A stretch of DNA of 40,803 nucleotides from Castellaniella sp. Lineage in GTDB: Bacteria; Pseudomonadota; Gammaproteobacteria; Burkholderiales; Burkholderiaceae_B. The notes under the pieces were generated by a model. It made no database searches. It saw only the letters and a list, made by a program, of their open reading frames with translations, and was not told the DNA's origin. The stretch covers positions 1 to 40,803 of the forward strand of contig JAHRWZ010000088.1 in NCBI GenBank assembly GCA_019104865.1. Direction: 5' to 3'. Below, one piece after another: positions 8,539 through 18,098 of the stretch (positions are counted from its first letter, which is position 1; every line of letters starts with the position of its first letter). Both the position numbers and the translations under genes were made by a program.

Positions 8539-8567
8539 TTGGGGATTTGCTGGGTAAAGGATACACT
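8539..8567 (+). promoter_or_regulatory. Weak candidate promoter for the LapD-like gene
   Basis: TTGGGG (8539-8544) and TACACT (8562-8567) are 17 bases apart, 37 bases upstream of the chosen start. The hexamers match the sigma-70 consensus only in part (3 of 6 and 4 of 6), so this is tentative. Confidence 0.3.
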
Positions 8568-8603
8568 TCCGGCATTCGTTTCAAAGTGATAAATGAGGGC
8601 ATG

Positions 8604-10499
8604 ATGGCATCCGTGCGGCAGCTGCTGGTGATCTCGTCTCTGGTCATCGCCTGCATTTTGGTGGGTATGCTGGCGGTCGGAACGCGTCTGATGGATCGTC
8701 AGCTCGATGCCCAGATGCAGATCGATGGCGAGAATGCGGCTGCCACTCTGGCGTTGCTGGTCAGCGCCCAGCCGGATCCGGCTGCCCGGGAGCGGGTCCT
8801 GGACGCGGCGTTTCAGCAGGGGCGTTTTGCCGAGCTGGCGCTGCATTCCGCGGATGGCGGCACGCTGTTTCAGGCGCGCCGCCGTGTATCGTCCGTGGCC
8901 GATGCCCCCGCATGGTTCAGCGCCTGGTCCGATATCCAGCCGCACCGGGCTCAGCGCCAGATCCCTGATGTTGGTCAACTGGCTCTGGTTCTGGATGCCA
9001 CGCCCGCGCGCGACGCGCTCTGGGCGCATGTGATGCAATGGCTCTGGCTGGCTCTGGGAATCGGGGCGTTCTGGGCGCTGTTTCTGGCGGCTCTGCTGTC
9101 GCGGCTGCGTCGGGTGCTGCGGGAAGCGCCGGCCGATGAGGCACCCGAGATCAAGGTCAAGCAGACCGAGACGGTCGAGAACACCGAATTGCTCGACGAG
9201 GTCCGCGAGCGGGTGTCTCCATCCATGGACGAACAGATGGCTCGCATCGAGCAACTGGAGATCGAGCTCAACCGCGACCCGGTCACTGGCCTGGCCAACC
9301 GCGCTTACTTTCTCAATGAACTCAAACGCGTGCTGCGCGACGATTCCCGGCAGGGGGCTGTCAGCGGCTACGTGCTGCTGGTGCGTCAGCGCGACATGGC
9401 GCGTCTGCAAAACCAGAGCGATCGCCAGGAAATCGATGACTGGCTGCGTCTCCTGGGGGGGCGCCTGACCGAAGTGCTGGCCGATTACCCTCAGGCGCGC
9501 GCCTTGCCGGCGCGCCTGACTGGCGCGGACTTCGCGATTCTGTTTCCCGTGGGCGGCGGGCCGGAGGTCATGCGCCCGGTCCAGCGGTTGCATGAACTGT
9601 TCGAGACCCTGCGGGTCAAGCTCGACAGCCATAACCTGTCGCGCTGGGCTTTCGCCCTGACCGACTATACCGTGCAGTGCACGCCCAAGGACGTGCTGAC
9701 GCGGCTGGATCTGGCGCTCATGTGCGCCGAGAGCGCCGGGCACTCGGAAGTCGAATTCCTGTCGCATGCCGATCGCGAAACCGGCGATCTGCGCATGGGG
9801 GAAGCATCCTGGCGTACTCTGATTTCCCGGGCTCTCGACCATGACCGGCTGTCGCTGGACGTGCGCCGGGTGGGGTACGAGGGCGACGACATTGCCGAAC
9901 GCTACGAGGCGTCCCTCAGTCTGCAGGAAGACGATCCCGACCAGCCGCCGATGTCGGGGTACCTGTTCATGCCGGCCGCGTCGCGGCTGGGTCTGTCCTC
10001 CGATTGCGACATGCGCACATTGGCCTTGGCATTGAGCTGGCTGGGCGAGCACCCCGGGGTCCTGGTGGTGCGCATGTCGATGTCCTCTCTATTGGATGCG
10101 CAGTATCTGGCCGAGGTTCGCCGGGTGTGCGAGTACGCGGACCGGGCCCTGCTGTGCCGGGTCGTGGTCGAGCTCGATGCGTATGGCCTGAGCCGCCACC
10201 TGGACGCCTTCAAGGCCTTCTGCGAAGGCCTCATCGAGACCGGCATGGCGGTGGGACTGCGGGGTCTGGACCAGCAGCCTGACGCCCTGCGCAAGATTCA
10301 CGAGGTGGATTTCGCGTACGTGAAGCTGGGGGGCGCCTTCGTGCGCGAACTGCTCTCCAGTCCGGGGGGGGTGCAGATGATGGTGGCGGTGACCGAGACC
10401 GCCATCGGCATGGGCATGCGTGTTTACGTGGACGATGCCGATGACGAAGCCACGCGCCGGATGGTCGTCGAGTACGGCGCCTTGCCTCGTGAGCCGTGA
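8604..10499 (+). CDS. LapD-like membrane protein with degenerate GGDEF and EAL domains
   Basis: 631 residues. Layout: transmembrane segment at about 5-27 (LLVISSLVIACILVG), a periplasmic domain of the LapD/MoxY type to about 140, a second membrane segment (WLWLALGIGAFWALFLAALL), a linker with coiled-coil character, a GGDEF-like domain from RDPVTGLANR (residue 224) and an EAL-like domain to the end. The GGDEF signature is replaced by GADF (307-310) and no EAL motif or full set of metal-binding acids is visible, so neither cyclase nor phosphodiesterase activity is expected. LapD relatives bind c-di-GMP and control a periplasmic protease (LapG); no lapG is seen here. ATG 8604 is chosen over 8601 because of GAGGG spacing. 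It ends 11 bases before the spc promoter. Confidence 0.85.
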   Translation: MASVRQLLVISSLVIACILVGMLAVGTRLMDRQLDAQMQIDGENAAATLALLVSAQPDPAARERVLDAAFQQGRFAELALHSADGGTLFQARRRVSSVADAPAWFSAWSDIQPHRAQRQIPDVGQLALVLDATPARDALWAHVMQWLWLALGIGAFWALFLAALLSRLRRVLREAPADEAPEIKVKQTETVENTELLDEVRERVSPSMDEQMARIEQLEIELNRDPVTGLANRAYFLNELKRVLRDDSRQGAVSGYVLLVRQRDMARLQNQSDRQEIDDWLRLLGGRLTEVLADYPQARALPARLTGADFAILFPVGGGPEVMRPVQRLHELFETLRVKLDSHNLSRWAFALTDYTVQCTPKDVLTRLDLALMCAESAGHSEVEFLSHADRETGDLRMGEASWRTLISRALDHDRLSLDVRRVGYEGDDIAERYEASLSLQEDDPDQPPMSGYLFMPAASRLGLSSDCDMRTLALALSWLGEHPGVLVVRMSMSSLLDAQYLAEVRRVCEYADRALLCRVVVELDAYGLSRHLDAFKAFCEGLIETGMAVGLRGLDQQPDALRKIHEVDFAYVKLGGAFVRELLSSPGGVQMMVAVTETAIGMGMRVYVDDADDEATRRMVVEYGALPREP

Positions 10500-10510
10500 A
10501 CTGAAAACGT

Positions 10511-10540
10511 TTGCTTATGTCGGGTGTTTTTGTATATAAT
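10511..10540 (+). promoter_or_regulatory. Promoter of the spc ribosomal operon
   Basis: TTGCTT (10511-10516) and a perfect TATAAT (10535-10540) with an 18-base spacer, lying 236 bases before rplN. The palindrome-like AAAACGTTTG (10504-10513) overlaps the -35 box and shares its core with the palindrome in front of the TetR gene. The promoter is needed here because spc is cut off from the S10 operon. Confidence 0.75.
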
Positions 10541-10776
10541 TGCGTTCTTGGTCCATCCAAGACAGCTGCAGTTGCGTTTCCAGCCGGATCGCATGTGGTT
10601 CATATGGATGGGCCGAGTTGGTAATCTCGTTTATGTGCGGATCATTCGCACTAACAGGAATTTCAACCCAGAGCTTGTGCGTGGTTCACTGCGCCGGCTT
10701 GACGGGACCAAAACTGGCTGCGCAGCCGCGGGGTAGGGCCCCGGGGTTTCGTCGTTAAGTTGGAACAGGAAAAATC
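10541..10776 (+). other. Untranslated leader of the spc operon
   Basis: About 236 bases between the likely start of transcription and rplN, with no convincing ORF. It contains the self-complementary GGCTGCGCAGCC (10716-10727) and a CGGGG/CCCCG hairpin (10729-10743) followed by GGGTTTCGTCGTT. The leader may carry a control element for ribosomal-protein synthesis, but no known leader motif is recognised. Confidence 0.45.
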
Positions 10777-11145
10777 ATGATCCAAATGCAGACCACGCTG
10801 GACGTGGCCGACAACACGGGTGCACGTTCCGTCATGTGCATCAAGGTGTTGGGCGGCTCCAAGCGCCGCTACGCCGCCATTGGCGACGTCATCAAGGTGT
10901 CCGTCAAGGACGCAGCACCTCGCGGGCGCGTGAAAAAAGGCGAAATCTACAACGCCGTGGTGGTGCGTACCGCCAAGGGCGTGCGCCGCAAAGATGGCTC
11001 GCTGATCCGCTTCGGCGGCAACGCGGCCGTGTTGCTCAACGCCAAACTCGAGCCCATCGGCACGCGTATCTTCGGACCGGTCACGCGCGAACTGCGCACC
11101 GAAAAGTTCATGAAGATCGTGTCCCTGGCGCCCGAAGTGCTGTAA
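10777..11145 (+). CDS. rplN: 50S ribosomal protein L14
   Basis: 122 residues, the normal length. Recognised by [31 protein letters not shown] and the RVKKGE element. L14 lies at the subunit interface next to L19 and binds 23S rRNA; it is also the docking site of the silencing factor RsfS. First gene of the spc operon, with an AGGAAAAATC ribosome-binding region and its own promoter upstream. Confidence 0.98.
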   Translation: MIQMQTTLDVADNTGARSVMCIKVLGGSKRRYAAIGDVIKVSVKDAAPRGRVKKGEIYNAVVVRTAKGVRRKDGSLIRFGGNAAVLLNAKLEPIGTRIFGPVTRELRTEKFMKIVSLAPEVL

Positions 11146-11155
11146 GGAACAGATC

Positions 11156-11476
11156 ATGCAAAACATTCGCAAAGGCGACGAAGTCGTCGTGCTGTCCGGT
11201 CGTGACCGCACCCGTCGCGGCACCGTCATCGCTCGTGTCGATGACGATCACGTGCTGGTCGAAGGCATCAATGTCGTGAAGAAACACGCCAAGGGCAATC
11301 CCATGGCCGGCACGCCTGGTGGCATCGTCGACAAGACCCTGCCGATCCACATCTCCAATGTCGCGCTCTACAACCCCGAAACCGGCAAGGGCGACCGCGT
11401 CGGCGTCAAGGTCGTCGACGGGGCCAAGGTCCGCATTTTCCGCTCCAACGGCGCTGTCGTTGGCGCGAAGGCATAA
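11156..11476 (+). CDS. rplX: 50S ribosomal protein L24
   Basis: 106 residues with the KOW motif region [20 protein letters not shown] and the [10 protein letters not shown] element. L24 is an assembly-initiating protein of the large subunit, near the exit tunnel. It starts 10 bases after rplN and is followed 13 bases later by rplE. Confidence 0.98.
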   Translation: MQNIRKGDEVVVLSGRDRTRRGTVIARVDDDHVLVEGINVVKKHAKGNPMAGTPGGIVDKTLPIHISNVALYNPETGKGDRVGVKVVDGAKVRIFRSNGAVVGAKA

Positions 11477-11489
11477 GGGGCGAAGCGAA

Positions 11490-12029
11490 ATGGCTCGTTT
11501 ACAAGATTTCTACCGCACCAAGGTCGCCGCCGACCTGCAGGCGCAGTTCGGCTACAAGTCGATCATGGAAGTGCCGCGCATCACCAAGGTCACCTTGAAC
11601 ATGGGTGTGTCCGAGGCGGTGTCCGACAAGAAGATCATCGAAAATGCCGTGGGCGACCTGACCAAGATCGCCGGCCAGAAGCCTGTGGTCACGAAGACCC
11701 GCAAGGCCATCGCCGGCTTCAAGATCCGTGAAGACTATCCGATCGGCTGCATGGTCACGCTGCGTGGTCAGCGCATGTACGAATTTCTGGATCGTCTGAT
11801 CTCTGTCGCCCTGCCGCGTGTACGCGACTTCCGTGGTGTGTCCGGCCGTGCTTTCGATGGCCGTGGCAACTACAACATCGGGGTGAAGGAACAGATCATC
11901 TTCCCGGAAATCGAATACGACAAGATCGATGCCGTGCGCGGGATGAACATCAGCATCACCACCACCGCAAAGACCGACGAGGAAGCCAAGGCGCTCTTGA
12001 GCGCATTCAGCTTCCCCTTCCGCAACTAA
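11490..12029 (+). CDS. rplE: 50S ribosomal protein L5
   Basis: 179 residues. [33 protein letters not shown] and [20 protein letters not shown] are hallmarks of L5, which binds 5S rRNA in the central protuberance and touches P-site tRNA. The ATG at 11490 is chosen; the longer upstream frame lies inside rplX. Confidence 0.98.
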   Translation: MARLQDFYRTKVAADLQAQFGYKSIMEVPRITKVTLNMGVSEAVSDKKIIENAVGDLTKIAGQKPVVTKTRKAIAGFKIREDYPIGCMVTLRGQRMYEFLDRLISVALPRVRDFRGVSGRAFDGRGNYNIGVKEQIIFPEIEYDKIDAVRGMNISITTTAKTDEEAKALLSAFSFPFRN

Positions 12030-12038
12030 GGGGCTGAC

Positions 12039-12344
12039 GTGGCAAAACTTTCCCTCATCAATCGCGACATCAAGCGCGCCAAACTGGCCGAGAAATTCTC
12101 CGCCAAGCGTGCTGCACTGAAGGCCATTATTGCCGATCAGTCCAAATCCGACGAAGAACGCTATCAGGCCCGCCTGGCCCTGCAGGCACTGCCGCGCAAC
12201 GCCAACCCCACTCGCCAGCGCAACCGCTGCGTGGTGACGGGCCGTTCTCGCGGCGTGTACAGCAAGTTCGGGCTGACGCGTCATAAACTGCGTGAAATGG
12301 CCATGCGCGGGGAAGTCCCGGGCATGACCAAGGCCAGCTGGTAG
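12039..12344 (+). CDS. rpsN: 30S ribosomal protein S14 (zinc-independent form)
   Basis: 101 residues starting at GTG. The long form without the CxxC zinc pairs, so it is the zinc-independent type. Key parts: [19 protein letters not shown] and [20 protein letters not shown]14 assembles late in the head of the small subunit. Confidence 0.97.
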   Translation: MAKLSLINRDIKRAKLAEKFSAKRAALKAIIADQSKSDEERYQARLALQALPRNANPTRQRNRCVVTGRSRGVYSKFGLTRHKLREMAMRGEVPGMTKASW

Positions 12345-12355
12345 GAGAATTACAC

Positions 12356-12751
12356 ATGAGCATGAGCGATCCCATCGCCGATATGCTGACCCGCGTGCGC
12401 AATGCGCAGATGGTCAACAAGACGTCGGTTTCCATGCCCTCCTCGAAGCTGAAGGCCGCCATCGCGGCCGTGCTCAAGGACGAAGGCTACATCGAGGATT
12501 TCCGTCTGGCCGGCGAAGCCGCCAAGCCGCAACTGGAAATCACCCTGAAATACTATGCCGGCCGCCCGGTGATCGAGCGCATCGACCGTGTCTCGCGTCC
12601 CGGCCTGCGTATCTACAAGAGCAGCGCCTCCATTCCTCAGGTCATGAACGGCCTGGGCGTGGCGATCGTATCGACTCCGCGTGGCGTCATGACGGACCGC
12701 AAGGCCCGTGCCACCGGCGTCGGCGGCGAAGTGCTCTGCTACGTGGCATAA
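12356..12751 (+). CDS. rpsH: 30S ribosomal protein S8
   Basis: 131 residues; [18 protein letters not shown] at the start and the RPGLRIY and [18 protein letters not shown] segments near the end are family hallmarks. S8 binds the central domain of 16S rRNA, and in E. coli it represses the spc operon by binding its mRNA near rplE. No matching mRNA site could be identified by eye here. Confidence 0.98.
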   Translation: MSMSDPIADMLTRVRNAQMVNKTSVSMPSSKLKAAIAAVLKDEGYIEDFRLAGEAAKPQLEITLKYYAGRPVIERIDRVSRPGLRIYKSSASIPQVMNGLGVAIVSTPRGVMTDRKARATGVGGEVLCYVA

Positions 12752-12765
12752 GGGGGTATCACACT

Positions 12766-13299
12766 ATGTCACGTATCGCAAAATACCCCGTCGCGCTGCC
12801 GAAGGGCGTCGAAACCACGATCAGCGCCGGTCAGATCGTCGTCAAGGGCCCGCTGGGCACATTGACCCAGGCACTGGACGGCAACGTCCGCGTTGCTCAG
12901 GAAGACGGCCAGCTGACTTTTGGCGTCGCCAACGATTCCCGCCAGGCCAATGCCATGTCGGGCACCACGCGTGCCCTGGTGAACAACATGGTCACCGGGG
13001 TCAGCAAGGGTTTCGAGCGTCGTCTGACGCTGGTGGGCGTGGGTTTCCGCGCTCAATTGCAGGGCAATGCACTGAAACTGCAGCTGGGTTTCTCTCACGA
13101 CATCCTGCACGACATCCCCGAGGGGATCAAGATCGAGTGCCCGTCTCAGACCGAAATCGTGGTCAAGGGCGCCGACAAGCAGGCCGTCGGTCAGGTGGCT
13201 GCCGACATTCGCGCCTATCGCGAACCCGAACCCTATAAGGGCAAGGGCGTGCGTTACGCGGATGAACGCGTCATCCTGAAGGAAACGAAGAAGAAATAA
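12766..13299 (+). CDS. rplF: 50S ribosomal protein L6
   Basis: 177 residues, with [16 protein letters not shown] at the start and the [15 protein letters not shown] and [15 protein letters not shown] segments of the C-terminal half. L6 has two related domains and lies near the factor-binding site of the large subunit. Fourteen bases separate it from rpsH. Confidence 0.98.
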   Translation: MSRIAKYPVALPKGVETTISAGQIVVKGPLGTLTQALDGNVRVAQEDGQLTFGVANDSRQANAMSGTTRALVNNMVTGVSKGFERRLTLVGVGFRAQLQGNALKLQLGFSHDILHDIPEGIKIECPSQTEIVVKGADKQAVGQVAADIRAYREPEPYKGKGVRYADERVILKETKKK

Positions 13300-13320
13300 G
13301 CACGCAGGCAAGGACGAATC

Positions 13321-13686
13321 ATGGACAAGAAACTCTCCCGTTTGCGTCGTGCTGCGGCCACCCGCCGCAAGATTCACGAACTGCGTGTGCACCGCCTGTC
13401 GGTGCATCGCACGAATCTGCACATCTACGCCAACATCATTTCGCCGGAAGGCGATCGTGTGCTCGTCAGCGCTTCCACGCTCGAGCCCGAAGTTCGCAAG
13501 GAACTCGCCAGCCAGAACGCGACCGGGGGCAATGCCGCCGCCGCCAGCCTGGTCGGCAAGCGTGTGGCCGAGAAGGCCAAGGCTGCCGGTATCGAACTCG
13601 TCGCTTTCGACCGTTCGGGCTTCCGTTACCATGGCCGCGTCAAGGCGCTGGCCGAAGCCGCGCGTGAAGCCGGCTTGAAGTTCTAA
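13321..13686 (+). CDS. rplR: 50S ribosomal protein L18
   Basis: 121 residues. L18 binds 5S rRNA with L5. Recognised by the basic N-terminus [16 protein letters not shown], the [16 protein letters not shown] strand, and the ending [20 protein letters not shown]. Followed 9 bases later by rpsE. Confidence 0.98.
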   Translation: MDKKLSRLRRAAATRRKIHELRVHRLSVHRTNLHIYANIISPEGDRVLVSASTLEPEVRKELASQNATGGNAAAASLVGKRVAEKAKAAGIELVAFDRSGFRYHGRVKALAEAAREAGLKF

Positions 13687-13695
13687 GGGAATCAC

Positions 13696-14217
13696 ATGGC
13701 TAAAGCACAAGGCAAGCACGCCGCCGAGCAGGAACGCGACGACGGCATGCGCGAAAAGATGATCGCGGTCAACCGCGTCAGCAAGGTCGTCAAAGGTGGT
13801 CGCACCATGAGCTTCGCCGCACTGACCGTGGTCGGTGATGGCGACGGCCGTATCGGTATGGGCAAGGGCAAGGCCCGCGAAGTGCCGGTCGCCGTTCAGA
13901 AGGCCATGGAACAGGCCCGTCGCGGTCTGCTCAAGGTCGCCCTGAAGAACGGTACGCTGCACCATACGGTGGTTGGCAAACACGGTGCCTCCACGGTGCT
14001 GATTTCGCCGGCCGCCGAAGGTACCGGTGTGATCGCCGGCGGCCCGATGCGCGCGATCTTCGAAGTCATGGGTGTGCGCAACGTCGTGGCCAAGAGCCTC
14101 GGCTCGAGCAATCCCTACAACATGGTGCGCGCCACGCTGAACGGTTTGCGCGCCTGCTCCACCCCGTCGGAAATCGCTGCCAAGCGCGGCAAGACCGTCG
14201 AAGAAATTCTGGGGTAA
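13696..14217 (+). CDS. rpsE: 30S ribosomal protein S5
   Basis: 173 residues. [34 protein letters not shown] and [20 protein letters not shown] are S5 hallmarks. S5 supports decoding accuracy at the back of the small subunit; spectinomycin resistance changes fall in its N-terminal loop near KGGR, which is intact here. Confidence 0.98.
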   Translation: MAKAQGKHAAEQERDDGMREKMIAVNRVSKVVKGGRTMSFAALTVVGDGDGRIGMGKGKAREVPVAVQKAMEQARRGLLKVALKNGTLHHTVVGKHGASTVLISPAAEGTGVIAGGPMRAIFEVMGVRNVVAKSLGSSNPYNMVRATLNGLRACSTPSEIAAKRGKTVEEILG

Positions 14218-14220
14218 GAC

Positions 14221-14406
14221 ATGGCACAGAAGCAAATCAAAGTCACGCTCGTGCGCTCTGTCATCGGCACGCACAAGTCCCACCGCGCCACGGTGCGCGG
14301 TCTGGGTCTGGGCAAGGTCAACAGCAGCCGCGTCCTGATCGATACTCCCGAGGTGCGTGGGATGATCCGCAAAGTGGATTATCTGGTCGCCGTCTCGGAA
14401 GCCTGA
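14221..14406 (+). CDS. rpmD: 50S ribosomal protein L30
   Basis: 61 residues, the short bacterial form: [20 protein letters not shown], then [20 protein letters not shown]. It starts 3 bases after the rpsE stop, suggesting coupled translation. Confidence 0.97.
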   Translation: MAQKQIKVTLVRSVIGTHKSHRATVRGLGLGKVNSSRVLIDTPEVRGMIRKVDYLVAVSEA

Positions 14407-14420
14407 ACAAAGGAATTCAG

Positions 14421-14861
14421 ATGTCCGAAACTCAACTGAATACGCTCGCTCCCGCCGAAGGCGCCAAGCGCCCGCGTCGCCGCGTGGGCCGTGGCATCGG
14501 TTCCGGTCTGGGCAAGACCGCGGGTCGTGGCCACAAGGGTCAGAAGTCCCGCGCCGGTGGTTTCCACAAGGTCGGCTTCGAAGGCGGTCAGATGCCGCTG
14601 CAGCGTCGTCTGCCCAAACGCGGCTTCACGCCGCTGGGCCGCCACCTGTACGCCGAGATCCGCCTGTCGGACCTGCAGGCCCTGCCTGTCGATGAAATCG
14701 ACCTGCAGGTGCTGAAGGCCGCCGGCCTGGTCGGTGATCTGGTGCGCTACGCCAAGGTCATCAAGACCGGCGAGCTGACCCGCAAGGTCGCCCTGAAGGG
14801 CCTCAATGCGACGGCCGGCGCGCGTGCCGCGATTGAAGCCGCCGGCGGTTCGCTGGCTTAA
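14421..14861 (+). CDS. rplO: 50S ribosomal protein L15
   Basis: 146 residues. The glycine- and arginine-rich N-terminus with [20 protein letters not shown] and the [17 protein letters not shown] segment identify L15, a late-assembly protein that threads through 23S rRNA. Nine bases separate it from secY. Confidence 0.98.
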   Translation: MSETQLNTLAPAEGAKRPRRRVGRGIGSGLGKTAGRGHKGQKSRAGGFHKVGFEGGQMPLQRRLPKRGFTPLGRHLYAEIRLSDLQALPVDEIDLQVLKAAGLVGDLVRYAKVIKTGELTRKVALKGLNATAGARAAIEAAGGSLA

Positions 14862-14870
14862 GGGGCAGCA

Positions 14871-16193
14871 GTGGCCAAAGCTCAGGCAAACAAGCCCAGC
14901 GCGGGATATGGCGATCTGAAGCGCCGTATCCTGTTCCTTGTGCTGGCCCTGATCGTCTACCGCATGGGGACGCACATCCCTGTGCCCGGCATCAATCCGG
15001 ACGCGCTGTCCCAACTGTTCCAGCAGAATCAGGGCGGTATCCTGGGGCTGTTCAACATGTTCTCGGGCGGCGCGCTAGAGCGGTTTTCCGTGCTCGCGCT
15101 GGGGATCATGCCGTATATTTCGGCAGCGATCATCATGCAGCTGCTGGCGGTGGTGGTGCCCAGTCTGGAAGCCATCAAAAAGGAAGGCCAGGCCGGCCAA
15201 CGCAAGATCACGCAGTACACCCGTTACGGCACGGTCTTCCTGGCGCTGTTTCAGGCGGTGGGTATTTCCGTCGCGCTGGAATCGCAACCGGGGCTGGTTA
15301 TCGATCCGGGCCTGATGTTCCGCTTTACCACGATCGTGACACTGGTCACCGGCTCCATGTTTCTCATGTGGCTGGGCGAGCAAATCACCGAACGCGGCTT
15401 GGGCAATGGCATTTCCCTGCTGATTTTCGCCGGGATCGTCGCCGGTCTGCCCAGCGCATTGGGCGGGATGCTGGATCTGGTGCGGACCGACTCGATGTCG
15501 ATCCTGTCGGTGCTGTTCATCCTGGCCGTGGTGGTCGCGGTGACCTATTTCGTAGTCTACGTCGAGCGCGGTCAGCGTCGCATCACGGTGAACTACGCCA
15601 AGCGCCAGGTGGGCAACAAGCTCTATGGCGGACAGTCCTCGCATCTGCCGCTGAAGCTGAACATGTCCGGGGTGATTCCGCCGATCTTCGCGTCGTCCAT
15701 CATCCTGTTGCCGGCCACTGTGACGAGCTGGTTTTCCAGCAATCCCAACATGCGCTGGCTGGGGGATCTGGCCGCGGCCCTGTCGCCGCGACAACCGCTG
15801 TACGTGACGCTGTATTCCGGTCTGATCATTTTCTTCTGTTTCTTCTATACGGCTCTGGTGTTCAACAGCCGTGAGACGGCGGACAACCTGAAAAAGAGCG
15901 GTGCCTTCGTGCCCGGGATCCGTCCCGGCGAACAGACGGCGCGCTACATCGATAAGATCCTCATGCGGCTGACGCTGTCAGGGGCGATCTATATCACGCT
16001 GGTCTGTCTGTTGCCCGAGCTGATGCAGATGCGCTGGAACGTGCCGTTTTATTTTGGCGGTACTTCGCTGCTGATCATTGTCGTCGTCGCCATGGATTTC
16101 ATGGCTCAGGCCCAGGCCTACATGATGTCTCAACAGTATGATTCGCTGCTCAGGAAGGCCAACTTCAAGGGTGCGGGTCTTCCCATGCGTTAA
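14871..16193 (+). CDS. secY: Protein translocase subunit SecY
   Basis: 440 residues with ten expected transmembrane helices. SecY is the channel of the SecYEG complex in the inner membrane. Recognisable parts: [14 protein letters not shown] after the first helix, [20 protein letters not shown] in the plug region, GERGLGNG-like [17 protein letters not shown], and [19 protein letters not shown] in the cytoplasmic loop. GTG start at 14871, with AAGGGGC upstream. Last gene of the classic spc operon. Confidence 0.98.
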   Translation: MAKAQANKPSAGYGDLKRRILFLVLALIVYRMGTHIPVPGINPDALSQLFQQNQGGILGLFNMFSGGALERFSVLALGIMPYISAAIIMQLLAVVVPSLEAIKKEGQAGQRKITQYTRYGTVFLALFQAVGISVALESQPGLVIDPGLMFRFTTIVTLVTGSMFLMWLGEQITERGLGNGISLLIFAGIVAGLPSALGGMLDLVRTDSMSILSVLFILAVVVAVTYFVVYVERGQRRITVNYAKRQVGNKLYGGQSSHLPLKLNMSGVIPPIFASSIILLPATVTSWFSSNPNMRWLGDLAAALSPRQPLYVTLYSGLIIFFCFFYTALVFNSRETADNLKKSGAFVPGIRPGEQTARYIDKILMRLTLSGAIYITLVCLLPELMQMRWNVPFYFGGTSLLIIVVVAMDFMAQAQAYMMSQQYDSLLRKANFKGAGLPMR

Positions 16194-16198
16194 CAATC

Positions 16199-16417
16199 AT
16201 GTCCAAGGACGACGTCATCCAGATGCAAGGGGAGGTCATCGAGAACCTTCCCAACGCAACGTTTCGTGTCAAGCTGGAAAATGGCCACATGGTGCTGGGC
16301 CATATTTCGGGCAAGATGCGTATGCACTATATCCGGATCCTTCCGGGTGACAAGGTCACAGTGGAGCTCACGCCCTATGACCTGTCGCGCGCCAGGATAG
16401 TTTTCCGCTCCAAATAG
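16199..16417 (+). CDS. infA: Translation initiation factor IF-1
   Basis: 72 residues, an OB-fold protein that blocks the A site during initiation. [40 protein letters not shown] and [12 protein letters not shown] are typical. Its position between secY and rpmJ is common in betaproteobacteria. It starts 5 bases after secY. Confidence 0.98.
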   Translation: MSKDDVIQMQGEVIENLPNATFRVKLENGHMVLGHISGKMRMHYIRILPGDKVTVELTPYDLSRARIVFRSK

Positions 16418-16445
16418 GCGGCCGGTCAAAAACCAGGAGATCACC

Positions 16446-16559
16446 ATGAAGGTAATGGCATCGGTAAAGCGGATCTGCCGCAACTGCAAAATCATCAAAC
16501 GTCACGGCGTGGTGCGCGTCATTTGCACCGACCCGCGTCACAAGCAACGCCAAGGCTAA
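16446..16559 (+). CDS. rpmJ: 50S ribosomal protein L36
   Basis: 37 residues: [20 protein letters not shown] followed by [17 protein letters not shown]. Cys11, Cys14, Cys27 and His32 form the zinc ribbon, so this is the zinc-containing form. CCAGGAG stands upstream at good spacing. Confidence 0.97.
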   Translation: MKVMASVKRICRNCKIIKRHGVVRVICTDPRHKQRQG

Positions 16560-16592
16560 GGCCGGGCATCACGGATTTCACGAGGAACAGTC

Positions 16593-16958
16593 ATGGCCCG
16601 TATTGCTGGCATCAATATTCCGCCGCACCAACACGCCGAGATCGGCTTGACCGCGATTTTCGGTATCGGCCGCTCGCGCGCTCGCAAGATCTGCGAAGCG
16701 ACCGGCATCGAATATTCGAAGAAGATCAAAGATCTGAGCGACGCTGATCTGGAGAAGATCCGCGAGCAGGTTCACTCCTTCACCGTCGAAGGCGATCTGC
16801 GTCGCGAAGTACAACTGTCGATCAAGCGTCTGATCGACCTGGGCACGTATCGTGGCATGCGTCACAAGCGTGGCCTGCCGGTGCGCGGTCAGCGTACCCG
16901 TACGAATGCGCGTACCCGCAAGGGCCCGCGTCGTGCAGCAGCGTCCCTGAAGAAATAA
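16593..16958 (+). CDS. rpsM: 30S ribosomal protein S13
   Basis: 121 residues. [34 protein letters not shown] and the basic tail with [20 protein letters not shown] identify S13, which contacts P-site tRNA and the large subunit. First gene of the alpha operon proper, 33 bases after rpmJ. Confidence 0.98.
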   Translation: MARIAGINIPPHQHAEIGLTAIFGIGRSRARKICEATGIEYSKKIKDLSDADLEKIREQVHSFTVEGDLRREVQLSIKRLIDLGTYRGMRHKRGLPVRGQRTRTNARTRKGPRRAAASLKK

Positions 16959-16970
16959 CGAGGAATCAAC

Positions 16971-17369
16971 ATGGCCAAAGCACAAGCCGGCGCCGCTCGC
17001 GTCCGCAAGAAAGTCAAGAAGAACGTGTCCGACGGGATCGCTCACGTCCACGCGTCCTTCAACAACACGATCATCACGATCACCGACCGTCAGGGCAATG
17101 CCCTGTCGTGGGCCACGTCCGGTGGGGCCGGCTTCAAGGGTTCGCGCAAATCGACCCCGTTTGCCGCCCAGGTTGCGGCCGAGTCCGCGGGCCGTGTGGC
17201 GCAGGAATACGGCATCAAGACCCTGGAAGTCCGCATCAAGGGCCCCGGCCCCGGCCGCGAGTCTTCCGTGCGTGCGCTGAATGCCCTGGGGATCAAGATC
17301 TCCAGCATTTCGGACATCACGCCGGTGCCGCATAACGGCTGCCGTCCGCCCAAGCGTCGTCGTATCTAA
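16971..17369 (+). CDS. rpsK: 30S ribosomal protein S11
   Basis: 132 residues. [40 protein letters not shown] and the C-terminal [10 protein letters not shown] identify S11, which lines the platform near the E site and mRNA exit. Twelve bases after rpsM. Confidence 0.98.
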   Translation: MAKAQAGAARVRKKVKKNVSDGIAHVHASFNNTIITITDRQGNALSWATSGGAGFKGSRKSTPFAAQVAAESAGRVAQEYGIKTLEVRIKGPGPGRESSVRALNALGIKISSISDITPVPHNGCRPPKRRRI

Positions 17370-17379
17370 GGGGAACATC

Positions 17380-18003
17380 TTGGCTCGTTATATCGGACCC
17401 AAATGCAAGCTTTCGCGTCGCGAAGGCACCGACCTGTTCCTGAAGAGCGCCCGCCGCTCGCTGGACTCCAAATGCAAGCTTGAATCCAAGCCCGGCCAAC
17501 ACGGCCGTACCTCGGGCATGCGCACCTCCGACTTCGGTCTGCAGCTGCGCGAGAAGCAAAAGCTCAAGCGCATGTACGGCGTGCTGGAGAAGCAGTTCCG
17601 CCGCTACTTCCAGGAAGCCGAGCGTCGTCGTGGCAACACGGGCGAAACGCTGATCCAGCTGCTGGAATCCCGTCTGGACAACGTCGTGTATCGCATGGGC
17701 TTCGGCTCCACGCGTGCCGAAGCGCGCCAGCTGGTGAATCACCGCGCCATCGAGATCAACGGCCACACGGCCGACATCGCCTCGCTGCTGGTGCAGGCCG
17801 GTGACGTCGTGGCCGTGCGCGAAAAGGCGAAGAGCCAGATTCGCATCAAGGAATCGCTGGATCTGGCGACCGGCAACGGCCTGCCCCAGTGGGTCGAGGT
17901 CGATGCCACCAAGCTGTCGGGTGTTTTCAAGCAGGCCCCGGATCGCGCGGACGTTGCTCACGACGTCAACGAATCCATGGTCGTGGAATTGTATTCCCGC
18001 TGA
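17380..18003 (+). CDS. rpsD: 30S ribosomal protein S4
   Basis: 207 residues from a TTG start at 17380, chosen because the product then begins (M)[18 protein letters not shown], as in the family, and AAGGGGAACATC lies before it. An upstream frame runs back into rpsK. S4 nucleates 16S rRNA folding; in E. coli it also represses the alpha operon by binding its mRNA. The S4 RNA-binding domain spans about residues 95-160 ([20 protein letters not shown]). Confidence 0.98.
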   Translation: MARYIGPKCKLSRREGTDLFLKSARRSLDSKCKLESKPGQHGRTSGMRTSDFGLQLREKQKLKRMYGVLEKQFRRYFQEAERRRGNTGETLIQLLESRLDNVVYRMGFGSTRAEARQLVNHRAIEINGHTADIASLLVQAGDVVAVREKAKSQIRIKESLDLATGNGLPQWVEVDATKLSGVFKQAPDRADVAHDVNESMVVELYSR

Positions 18004-18064
18004 TCGATTCATCTGGCTTCGCGCCATCGCGCGGCCTTTGCCCTGGTGGCAAGGCTGCGCAAGC

Positions 18065-18098
18065 CAGCCCACCGCAGGCCTTCTGGCCGGGTGGGCTG
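18065..18098 (+). other. Strong hairpin between rpsD and rpoA
   Basis: CAGCCCACC (18065-18073) pairs with GGTGGGCTG (18090-18098), and inside it GGCC pairs with GGCC around a TTCT loop. No T tract follows, so it is not a standard terminator. It sits in a 180-base gap between rpsD and rpoA, where most proteobacteria have only a short spacer. A role in mRNA processing, stability or partial attenuation is inferred. Confidence 0.6.

Noticed and set aside
8391..10052. 553-codon minus-strand frame opposite the LapD-like gene
   Set aside because: The sense strand has membrane helices and GGDEF/EAL architecture; the antisense product is Gln/His/Arg-rich with no recognisable domain.
12769..14283. 504-codon minus-strand frame across rplF-rplR-rpsE
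   Set aside because: It runs antisense through several certain ribosomal genes, a typical high-GC shadow.
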